DNA from: Candidatus Sericytochromatia bacterium
GTDB lineage: Bacteria > Cyanobacteriota > Sericytochromatia > JACMPN01
Length of the DNA stretch: 5,133 nt
Assembly: GCA_014377495.1 (NCBI GenBank)
Contig: JACMPN010000109.1
Coordinates: 1 to 5,133 of the forward strand
Direction of reading: 5' to 3'
Shown here piece by piece: positions 1 through 5,133 of this stretch. The notes below the pieces were generated by a model that did no database searches, was not told the DNA's origin, and saw nothing but the letters and a program-made list of their open reading frames with translations. Both the position numbers and the translations under genes were made by a program. The first letter of the stretch is position 1. Each line of letters starts with the position of its first letter.

Positions 1-173
1 ACGGAGGCGAGACCCGGGGTGTTGGAGGCGTCGACACCCCCGATGGTGTGCCATTCAGGCAAGGCCGTCGTGATATCCACGGACTGGCGCACCACCTGCT
101 GGATGGCCTGGGCCTCGGCCAGGATCGTCGGCCGGGGCGGCAGCGCCCTTAAGAGTCCGGCTCCGTCGGCCAT
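1..173 (-). CDS. nfi: Probable endonuclease V (deoxyinosine 3'-endonuclease), N-terminal fragment cut by the window edge
   Basis: Only the first 57 codons are present; the gene continues past the left edge. From the ATG at 173-171 the frame reads an N-terminal helix rich in A and Q (LAEAQAIQQVVRQSV, about residues 18-32), then HTIGGVDASNTPG (about 42-54). This matches the start of endonuclease V, where an 'AQ..L...V' helix is followed by an I/V-A/G-G-V-D-V/A-S strand whose Asp (here D48) is a metal-binding catalytic residue. Family members cut DNA one nucleotide 3' of deoxyinosine, starting repair of deaminated adenine. The other catalytic acidic residues lie outside the window, so activity cannot be judged. 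The start overlaps the end of the upstream glycerate kinase by 25 bp in another frame, suggesting translational coupling. No strong Shine-Dalgarno is visible; the sequence just upstream is G-rich (GGTGGTGGGA). The assignment rests on one short motif and is moderate. Confidence 0.66.
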   Translation of the reverse strand, partial: MADGAGLLRALPPRPTILAEAQAIQQVVRQSVDITTALPEWHTIGGVDASNTPGLAS

Positions 174-1504
174 CGCAGTCCCACCACCAAATCCCCGACG
201 TTGGTCCCCGTCGGACCGGGCCGCCACAGGCCCCCCGTGGCGTCAAAAAACTGATGGGAATCATGACGGGCCAGGTCGCGACCGGCGTCATGGCCATTGG
301 CCGAGGCCCGCAGCACGGTGGTCCCGTCGGCCCAGGCCCCGGCAACGGGCGTGGGGCCGTCGATGCCGTCGCTGCCGGCAGCCAGCAGGCCCAGGCCGGG
401 CACGCCGTCCAGGGCAATGGCGGCGGCCAGGGCCAGCTCCTGGCAGCGACCGCCCCGACCCGCAGCCGTGGACAGGGTGACGGTGGTTTCGCCGGCCGCG
501 AGCAGGCAGACCGGTCCGGCCCCAGCGGGCAGGTGGCGCAACGTCTCGACGAGGGTCGTGCCGGCCGGGCCCGCTTCGCCCTGCAAAGGTGTCGGCTGGA
601 CCTGCACGGTCAGACCTTCTGCGGCGGCAGCTTTCTGGGCGGCAGCGAGCAGGGTGTGGCGGTTGCCGATGCAGGCGCTATGATGACGGCCCCAGAAGTC
701 TTCATTCCCTTTGGGGGTCTCCGGGATCTCGCCGCGGGCGCCGGCGGTCAGGCGGGCCAGGACGGCGGGCGGGATCGGATGCCGGCCCATCACCGACTCG
801 ACGATGGTCAGGGCTTCGGCGAAGGTACTGGGATCCGGGACGGTCGGTCCCGAGGCGATTACTTCCAGACGGTCGTCGATGACGTCGCTGAGGACCAGGG
901 TGGCCACTTGGGCTTTGGCGGCGAAGGCGGCGAACTGCCCGCCTTTGATGCGGCTGATATGCTTCCGCACGGTGTTGATGGAGTCGATCGCCACGCCGCT
1001 GGCCAGCAGGGCCGAGGTCGAGGCTCGTAGATCAGCGAGGGTCAGGCCCGGTGCCGGATCGGCCAGCAGGGTGGAGGCGCCGCCGCTGAGCAGGACGATG
1101 AGCAGGTCCCGCGGGCCCGCTTCGGCGGCAAAACGTTCCCAGACCAGTCCGGCGGCGAGGCCGGCTTCATCGGGGACTGGGTGGCCGGCTTCGAGTTGCG
1201 GCAGCATCAGCTCGCTGTCCCGCAAGCCCCGCGGCAACACGACGAGACCACCCCAGGAGGGATCTAGGTAGGGCAACAGGCCGCGGGCCATGCCGGGGGC
1301 GGCCTTGCCGGCGGCGAGGATGATCACCCGCTGCAGGGTGCGCAGGGCGGAGTCACGGCCCCCGAGGCTGAGGGTGAAGCCGGAACGGGCGACGTGCCCG
1401 TCCATCAGGTGCTCAGGCCGGACGGCGGCGACGGCTTCGTGCCAGATGCGGCCGGCCATGTCGGCCCAGCGCTGACGGAAAGCAAAGGCTGGCGTGTCGG
1501 TCAT
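149..1504 (-). CDS. gckA: Glycerate 2-kinase, GckA/TtuD family (DUF4147 + MOFRL domains)
   Basis: Complete 451-residue protein, the usual length for this family. It is a cytosolic kinase that phosphorylates D-glycerate with ATP, typically to 2-phosphoglycerate, linking glyoxylate, tartrate, serine or sugar-acid breakdown to glycolysis. The N-terminal glycerate kinase domain (about 10-245) carries AAGKAAPGMA (64-73), EAGHPVPDEAG (105-115), LLSGGAST (138-145), the VRKHISRIKGGQ signature (179-190) and VIASGPTVPDPSTF (215-228). The C-terminal MOFRL domain (about 330-443) carries AAGETTVTL (336-344), GRGGRCQELAL (349-359), AAGSDGIDGPT (375-385), HDSHQFF (414-420) and GPTGTNVGDL (430-439). In GGRCQE the Cys stands where Asn is commoner. 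An in-frame TAG lies just upstream of the ATG, so this is the first available ATG; its Shine-Dalgarno is weak (GGGG about 10 bases upstream). It follows a small membrane-peptide gene by 41 bp and overlaps the probable nfi start, so the three are likely co-transcribed. Which phosphoglycerate isomer is made cannot be told from sequence. Confidence 0.95.
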   Translation of the reverse strand: MTDTPAFAFRQRWADMAGRIWHEAVAAVRPEHLMDGHVARSGFTLSLGGRDSALRTLQRVIILAAGKAAPGMARGLLPYLDPSWGGLVVLPRGLRDSELMLPQLEAGHPVPDEAGLAAGLVWERFAAEAGPRDLLIVLLSGGASTLLADPAPGLTLADLRASTSALLASGVAIDSINTVRKHISRIKGGQFAAFAAKAQVATLVLSDVIDDRLEVIASGPTVPDPSTFAEALTIVESVMGRHPIPPAVLARLTAGARGEIPETPKGNEDFWGRHHSACIGNRHTLLAAAQKAAAAEGLTVQVQPTPLQGEAGPAGTTLVETLRHLPAGAGPVCLLAAGETTVTLSTAAGRGGRCQELALAAAIALDGVPGLGLLAAGSDGIDGPTPVAGAWADGTTVLRASANGHDAGRDLARHDSHQFFDATGGLWRPGPTGTNVGDLVVGLRWPTEPDS

Positions 1505-1545
1505 CGGCCGCTACCCCAGTCGGACAAAATGCTCACCCGGCCGCC

Positions 1546-1671
1546 TTAACGCCGCCGCTGCGCCTTCACAGGCACTGGAATGGGCGTCAGCGCAGGCGTC
1601 TTGGCCTGGCGCGAGCCCAACAACCAGGCGGCTGCTAAAGCCCCCAAGGTCCAGGCGATCAATCCAGTCAT
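1546..1671 (-). CDS. Small single-pass membrane protein, 41 residues, unrecognised
   Basis: The 41-codon frame begins at the ATG at 1671-1669 and ends at the stop at 1546-1548. A longer in-frame reading from 1824 exists, but the internal ATG is preferred because AGGAGG sits seven bases upstream and the extra N-terminal residues look non-coding. The peptide has a short N-terminus, one hydrophobic helix (about residues 4-19, LIAWTLGALAAAWLLG), then a polar tail containing a proline-alternating stretch (TPALTPIPVPVK) and a basic end (QRRR). By the positive-inside rule the basic tail is probably cytoplasmic, with the N-terminus out. I recognise no family. It is the first gene of the leftward group, 41 bp upstream of gckA, and lies back-to-back with htrA. 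It could be a regulatory small membrane protein, a leader peptide for gckA, or a chance frame; the good ribosome binding site argues for translation. Confidence 0.55.
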   Translation of the reverse strand: MTGLIAWTLGALAAAWLLGSRQAKTPALTPIPVPVKAQRRR

Positions 1672-1678
1672 CTGCGCG

Positions 1679-1684
1679 CCTCCT
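1679..1684 (-). promoter_or_regulatory. Shine-Dalgarno site of the 41-residue membrane peptide
   Basis: AGGAGG on the minus strand (within GAGAGGAGGCGCGCAG) lies seven bases before the ATG at 1671. It is the strongest Shine-Dalgarno match seen in the window. It decides the short start over the longer frame that begins at 1824. Confidence 0.65.
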
Positions 1685-1721
1685 CTCGTTGTCGTGTGGT
1701 CATCGTACCCATGGCGTGCTG

Positions 1722-1727
1722 ATTTTA
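1722..1727 (-). promoter_or_regulatory. Candidate -10 element for the small peptide-gckA-nfi group
   Basis: The minus strand reads TAAAAT here, five of six matches to the TATAAT consensus, in an AT-richer patch of otherwise GC-rich DNA. A transcript would start near 1715, giving a leader of about 45 bases before the ATG at 1671. No good -35 hexamer is found at 16-18 bp spacing, so this may need an activator or may be chance. Confidence 0.3.
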
Positions 1728-1805
1728 ACCGCGCGGCGACCCGATTCTGGTGAAATTGGCCTATGAACGACCGAGCCACCCCGTCGCCGGGGGACTGCCG
1801 GAAAC

Positions 1806-1831
1806 CCACCGGTCCGGTCGTCACCCGGTGG
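1806..1831. repeat. GC-rich inverted repeat in the divergent region
   Basis: CCACCGG (1806-1812) and CCGGTGG (1825-1831) are perfect 7-bp complementary arms around a 12-base loop. A second small palindrome, ACCGG-T-CCGGT (1808-1818), overlaps the left arm. No T-run follows on either strand, so it does not resemble an intrinsic terminator. It lies upstream of the candidate htrA promoter, so an operator or a chance GC-rich match are both possible. Confidence 0.25.
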
Positions 1832-1872
1832 CGTCGGGGCCAGGCTCGGGGGGTGTTTGGTGCCCGGCGTCC

Positions 1873-1900
1873 TTCAGCTGGCCGCCGGGTGGGCTAAACT
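1873..1900 (+). promoter_or_regulatory. Weak candidate sigma-70-type promoter for htrA
   Basis: TTCAGC (1873-1878) and TAAACT (1895-1900) are separated by 16 bp. They match three and four positions of the -35 and -10 consensus hexamers. A transcript would begin near 1907, giving a leader of about 67 bases before the htrA ATG. The match is poor. No envelope-stress (RpoE-type) pair is evident: GAACTT at 1942-1947 has no matching -10 and lies too near the start codon. Confidence 0.22.
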
Positions 1901-1973
1901 GGGCGTTCAGATGAGATAGCGGACAAGAGCGGGTCGGCCGTGAACTTGCCCCCCGACGGAGAAACGGACGACG

Positions 1974-3431
1974 ATGCGCAAAGTCACGTTTGGCGCCGCC
2001 CTGGCGACGGCCGCGGTCGCCGGCACGGTGGTCGGGTTGGTGATCAGCAGTCGCTTGGATCTGGTCCCACCCGGTTACACGAGTGACGACCGCCCCCTGA
2101 TTGGCGGCAAGATGCTGGCCCCGGCAGACTTCGTTGCCGTGGCCCGCCGGGTCACGCCCGCCGTGATCAGCATCACCTCCAGCAAACTGGTCCGGCCCGG
2201 CAATCCGGGACTGGAAAGCCAGGGCAATCCCTTCGATTTTTTTAAGCTGCCGAACGCCCGTGGCCAGGCCCGCCGGGCCACGTCCCTGGGCTCGGGCGTC
2301 ATCGTCAGTGCCGACGGCCTGGCCGTGACGAACAACCACGTCGTCGAGGAGGCCGACCAGATCGAGGCCGTCCTGCCGGACAAGCGCCGCTACAAGGCGG
2401 TCATCGTCGGCACGGATCCCAAGACGGACATGGCCGTGATCCGGCTGACGGGGGCGAAGAACCTGCCTGTCGTCCCCTGGGGGGATTCCCGCGCCGTGCA
2501 GGTGGGGGAATGGGTCCTGGCCATCGGCAACCCGATGGGCCTGAGCTCGACGGTAACGGCCGGGATCATCAGCGCCGAAGGGCGGGCCGACGTGGGTGTC
2601 GCCGAGTTCGAGGATTTCCTGCAGACGGATGCAGCGATCAATCCGGGCAACTCCGGCGGGGCGCTGGTGACGATGCGGGGCGAACTGATCGGGATCAATA
2701 CGGCGATCGCCAGCCGTTCCGGCGGCTCGGTGGGCATCGGCTTTGCCATCCCCAGCCGCATGGCCCGGGCCGTGATGGAGGCCCTGGTCACCAAGGGCAA
2801 GGTGACCCGGGGCTATCTGGGGATCGGCCTTGAGCCAATGAGCGAGGAACTGGCCAAACATTTCCACTGGTCGGATACAAGCAAAGGTATCCTTGTCGCC
2901 GAAGTGCAGCCCGGGACGCCGGCCGCCGTTTCCGGTCTGAAGGACGGGGACATCATCGTCGGGCTGAACGGGGAGGTCGTGCGCGAGGTCAACCAGTTCC
3001 GCAACGCCATTGCCCTGACCCGGCCCGGGACCAAGGTCCAGCTGGACATCGTCCGCCAGGGCAAGCCGCAGTCGATGGCGGCGACCCTGGCCGAGTTGCC
3101 CGCCAGCCGGGAACGTCCGGACGTGGAGCCCCAGTCGGCGCCCGGCACCGAGCTGGGCTTCGAGGTGCAGAACATGTCGGCGGACCTGGCCCGCAAGCTG
3201 GAGCTGCCTCCGACGGCGGCCGGTGCGGTGGTCACCGACGTGGCCGCGGATTCCGCAGCCGAAACGGCCGGTCTGGAGGCGGGCGACCTGATCGTGGCCA
3301 TCAACAAGCGCCCCGTCCGCAGTGCCGGGGATTTCACCAAGGTGGCGAACCGTCTCAAAGCCGGCGACTCCGTGCTGCTGAGGGTTCAGCGGGGCGATGC
3401 AGGGCGCTACCTGGCCTTCCGACTGGAGTAA
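1974..3431 (+). CDS. HtrA/DegP/DegQ-like serine endoprotease with two PDZ domains
   Basis: Complete 485-residue S1C-family protease, a typical length for Do-type proteins with two PDZ domains. Such proteins degrade, and sometimes chaperone, misfolded proteins in the periplasm. An N-terminal basic-hydrophobic segment (MRK then about residues 7-24) targets it for export; no clear A-X-A cleavage site follows, so it may stay membrane-anchored. The trypsin-like domain (about 50-270) has a full catalytic triad: His122 in TNNHVV, Asp152 in TDMAVIRL and Ser227 in NPGNSGGAL. The oxyanion region and IGFAIPS (255-261) are intact. PDZ1 spans about 278-370 (RGYLGIGLEPM, then AVSGLKDGDIIVGLNG). PDZ2 spans about 393-483 (AETAGLEAGDLIVAINKRPV). 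The start is the ATG at 1974, with only a modest GGAG at 1958-1961, 12 bases upstream. hutU follows 40 bp later on the same strand with no terminator between. DegP, DegQ or MucD naming cannot be decided, so no symbol is given. Confidence 0.96.
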   Translation: MRKVTFGAALATAAVAGTVVGLVISSRLDLVPPGYTSDDRPLIGGKMLAPADFVAVARRVTPAVISITSSKLVRPGNPGLESQGNPFDFFKLPNARGQARRATSLGSGVIVSADGLAVTNNHVVEEADQIEAVLPDKRRYKAVIVGTDPKTDMAVIRLTGAKNLPVVPWGDSRAVQVGEWVLAIGNPMGLSSTVTAGIISAEGRADVGVAEFEDFLQTDAAINPGNSGGALVTMRGELIGINTAIASRSGGSVGIGFAIPSRMARAVMEALVTKGKVTRGYLGIGLEPMSEELAKHFHWSDTSKGILVAEVQPGTPAAVSGLKDGDIIVGLNGEVVREVNQFRNAIALTRPGTKVQLDIVRQGKPQSMAATLAELPASRERPDVEPQSAPGTELGFEVQNMSADLARKLELPPTAAGAVVTDVAADSAAETAGLEAGDLIVAINKRPVRSAGDFTKVANRLKAGDSVLLRVQRGDAGRYLAFRLE

Positions 3432-3454
3432 GGCCGTCGTGGTATCATGAGACC

Positions 3455-3460
3455 GAGGAG
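3455..3460 (+). promoter_or_regulatory. Shine-Dalgarno site of hutU
   Basis: GAGGAG lies 5 bases before a GTG (3466) and 11 bases before an in-frame ATG (3472); the local reading is GTG-ATC-ATG. The spacing fits the GTG at least as well as the ATG, so the true start is uncertain by two codons. I report the ATG by convention. Confidence 0.6.
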
Positions 3461-3471
3461 TCTGCGTGATC

Positions 3472-5133
3472 ATGAGCGATTTTTACCCCTACGGATCCAG
3501 CGGGACGGCATTGGCCGAGTCCGGTATCGACGCCCTGCTGGCCGGTGAGTCCCAGATCCCCCTCAGCGCCCCCCGGGGCAAGACTTTGCGCTGCAAAGGC
3601 TGGGTCCAGGAAGCCGCCTTGCGCATGCTGCTCAACAACCTCGACCCGGCGGTCGCCGAGCATCCGGACGAGCTGATCGTCTACGGTGGCTCCGGCAAGG
3701 CCGCCCGTGACTGGGACTGCCTGCGCCAGATCGTCAAATCCCTGATCAGCCTCGAGGACGACGAGACCCTGATGGTCCAGTCCGGCAAACCGGTCGGCAT
3801 CTTCCGCAGTCATACCGACGCCCCGCGGGTGTTGCTCGCCAACAGCCTGCTGGTGCCGCACTGGGCCACGTGGGAGGAGTTCCGTCGCCTGGAGGCGATG
3901 GGGCTGACCATGTACGGCCAGATGACCGCCGGCTCCTGGATCTACATCGGGACCCAGGGCATTTTGCAGGGGACCTACGAGACCTTCGCCGCCCTCGCCA
4001 AGCAGACCTGGGACGACGATCTGACCGGTCGCCTGGTGGTCTCCGCCGGTCTCGGCGGCATGGGTGGCGCCCAGCCCCTGGCTGTGACGATGAACAACGG
4101 GGTCGCCCTGATCGCCGATGTCGACCGCACCCGCATCGAACGCCGGCTGGCCGAGGGGTATCTGACCCGGATGGTCGAGGACATCGATTCGGCCATCGAT
4201 TTCGCCATCGACGCCAAGCGTGACAATCGCGCGATCAGCATCGGCGTCGTCGCCAATGCCTGCGATCTGCTGCAGGCCTTTGTCGACCGGGCCATCCGGC
4301 CCGACATCGTCACCGACCAGACCTCGGCCCACGATCCCCTGAACGGCTACTCGCCGGCGGGCTACACCTTTGAGGACGGCAATCGCCTGCGCCGGGTCGA
4401 CCCGCGCCACTACATGGCCATCGCCACCCATTCGATGCGCCGGCACGTCGAGCTGATGATCGAGCTGCAAAAACGGGGCTCGGTCGTCTTTGACTACGGC
4501 AACAACCTGCGCCAGCAGGCCTTCGACCGGGGCTGCGACAATGCCTTCGCCTTTCCGGGCTTCGTCCCCGCCTACATCCGGCCGCTCTTCTGTGAAGGTA
4601 AGGGGCCGTTCCGCTGGGTGGCCCTGTCGGGGGATCCGGCCGACATCTGGCGGATCGACGAGCTGATTTTGGCGCATTTCGCCGACGACGAGCCTCTCTG
4701 CCGCTGGATCCGGCTGGCCAGCGAGCAGGTGCAGTTCCAGGGCCTGCCGGCCCGGATCTGCTGGCTGGGCTACGGGGATCGGGCCAAGCTGGGCCGGCTG
4801 ATCAACGAGGCCGTGGCCAGTGGTGACGTCTCGGCGCCCATCGTCATCGGCCGCGACCACCTCGACTGTGGCAGTGTCGCCAGCCCGAACCGGGAAACCG
4901 AGGCGATGCGGGACGGGTCCGATGCCATCGCCGACTGGGTGGCCCTGAATGCGATGATCAACGCCGTGGGCGGCGCCAGCTGGGTGTCGGTGCATCATGG
5001 CGGCGGCGTCGGCATCGGGTACAGCCTGCATGCCGGCATGGTCATCGTCGCCGACGGCACGCCCCAGGCGGCCCGCCGGTTGCAGCGTGTGCTGACCACC
5101 GACCCCGGCATGGGGATCATCCGCCATGCCGAT
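3472..5133 (+). CDS. hutU: Urocanate hydratase (urocanase), missing only the extreme C-terminus
   Basis: The frame is open from the ATG to the window end, giving 554 residues. Family members are about 555-575 residues, and the last visible GIIRHAD normally precedes about 20-25 more. The enzyme is cytosolic, uses tightly bound NAD+ as an electrophile, and hydrates urocanate to 4-imidazolone-5-propionate in histidine degradation. Visible landmarks are VYGGSGKAARDW (70-81), YGQMTAGSWIYIG (148-160), the NAD-binding GLGGMGGAQP (193-202), NA (262-263), TDQTSAHDPLNGY (281-293), FDYGNN (340-345), YIRPLFC (368-374), QGLPARICWLG (423-433) with the active-site region Cys430, and VHHGGGVG (507-514). Compared from memory with Pseudomonas putida HutU (active-site Cys410), all these sites sit at a constant +20 offset. 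The core therefore has no net gaps, and the difference is a longer N-terminus (about residues 2-30). It lies 40 bp after htrA. No hutH, hutI, hutG or hutC is in view. Confidence 0.97.
   Translation, partial: MSDFYPYGSSGTALAESGIDALLAGESQIPLSAPRGKTLRCKGWVQEAALRMLLNNLDPAVAEHPDELIVYGGSGKAARDWDCLRQIVKSLISLEDDETLMVQSGKPVGIFRSHTDAPRVLLANSLLVPHWATWEEFRRLEAMGLTMYGQMTAGSWIYIGTQGILQGTYETFAALAKQTWDDDLTGRLVVSAGLGGMGGAQPLAVTMNNGVALIADVDRTRIERRLAEGYLTRMVEDIDSAIDFAIDAKRDNRAISIGVVANACDLLQAFVDRAIRPDIVTDQTSAHDPLNGYSPAGYTFEDGNRLRRVDPRHYMAIATHSMRRHVELMIELQKRGSVVFDYGNNLRQQAFDRGCDNAFAFPGFVPAYIRPLFCEGKGPFRWVALSGDPADIWRIDELILAHFADDEPLCRWIRLASEQVQFQGLPARICWLGYGDRAKLGRLINEAVASGDVSAPIVIGRDHLDCGSVASPNRETEAMRDGSDAIADWVALNAMINAVGGASWVSVHHGGGVGIGYSLHAGMVIVADGTPQAARRLQRVLTTDPGMGIIRHAD

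Larger units (their letters stand above)
1672..1973. other. Divergent intergenic region between the small membrane-protein gene and htrA
   Basis: These 302 bases separate the starts of the leftward and rightward gene groups and must hold promoters for both unless transcription enters from outside. The leftward half (about 1690-1770) is less GC-rich and holds the best -10-like hexamer on the minus strand. The middle holds GC-rich inverted repeats (1806-1831). The part near 1873-1900 holds a weak plus-strand promoter candidate. A 44-codon plus-strand frame (1763-1897) has no ribosome binding site and a composition unlike a protein, so I do not call it. I see no tRNA, small-RNA terminator or riboswitch signature. 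Confidence 0.6.

Noticed and set aside
254..1030. 258-codon plus-strand frame opposite gckA
   Set aside because: It is the Gly-rich complement of conserved glycerate kinase motifs and has no domain of its own. Other plus-strand frames at 19-480, 297-683 and 711-1271 are rejected for the same reason.
1546..1824. 92-codon version of the small membrane peptide starting at 1824
   Set aside because: The extra 51 residues look non-coding and contain the candidate promoter. The internal ATG at 1671 has the strong Shine-Dalgarno.
1763..1897. 44-codon plus-strand frame upstream of htrA
   Set aside because: It has no Shine-Dalgarno, an Arg/Gly/Pro-rich translation and no hydrophobic or domain features. 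It is best explained as a chance frame in GC-rich DNA.
1942..1947. GAACTT resembling an RpoE-type -35 element before htrA
   Set aside because: No matching -10 lies about 16 bp downstream, and it sits only 27 bases from the start codon.
3430..3446. A 17-base near-repeat (16 matches) of positions 61-77
   Set aside because: One copy is inside the probable nfi coding sequence and the other covers the htrA stop and intergenic gap. It has no flanking structure or third copy, so chance in GC-biased DNA is the simplest explanation.
1821..3473. 550-codon open frame on the minus strand opposite htrA
   Set aside because: It is antisense to a complete HtrA with an intact triad and PDZ domains. Its composition (rich in G, D, H, R, Q) is that of a high-GC shadow frame, and it has no recognisable motifs.
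3445..5127. 560-codon open frame on the minus strand opposite hutU
   Set aside because: It is antisense to hutU, whose landmarks are intact throughout. The frame has a His/Asp/Gly/Val-rich shadow composition and no ribosome binding site evidence.

Overview
The window is GC-rich, tightly packed chromosomal DNA from a bacterium. An HtrA/Deg-type protease with an N-terminal hydrophobic segment fits an envelope-stress protein, and a Gram-negative host is the best guess, but I cannot name a phylum. There are no RNA genes, mobile elements, CRISPR arrays or phage genes that I can see. The content is mostly housekeeping and catabolic.

Layout: two gene groups diverge from a roughly 300-bp intergenic region (1672-1973). 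Leftward (minus strand), in transcription order, come an unrecognised 41-residue single-pass membrane peptide with a strong Shine-Dalgarno sequence (1546-1671), a complete glycerate 2-kinase of the GckA/TtuD-MOFRL family (149-1504), and the first 57 codons of a probable endonuclease V (1-173). The endonuclease start overlaps the kinase stop by 25 bp. Rightward (plus strand) come a complete HtrA/DegP-like serine protease with two PDZ domains (1974-3431) and, 40 bp later, a nearly complete urocanate hydratase HutU (3472 to the window end). HutU lacks only about 20-25 C-terminal residues.

The genes do not form one obvious pathway. Glycerate kinase feeds glycerate into glycolysis as 2-phosphoglycerate. 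HutU performs the second step of histidine degradation. Endonuclease V repairs deaminated purines, and HtrA handles misfolded envelope proteins. The spacing suggests two operons, htrA-hutU and small peptide-gckA-nfi, joined by convenience or shared regulation. No other hut gene is in view; one could follow hutU beyond the right edge.

I see no convincing undescribed system. The items most worth a second look are the 41-residue membrane peptide upstream of gckA, the 20-residue N-terminal extension and double start of HutU, and the coupling of a protease gene to a histidine-catabolism gene. Long open frames antisense to htrA and hutU (about 550 codons each) are high-GC shadows.
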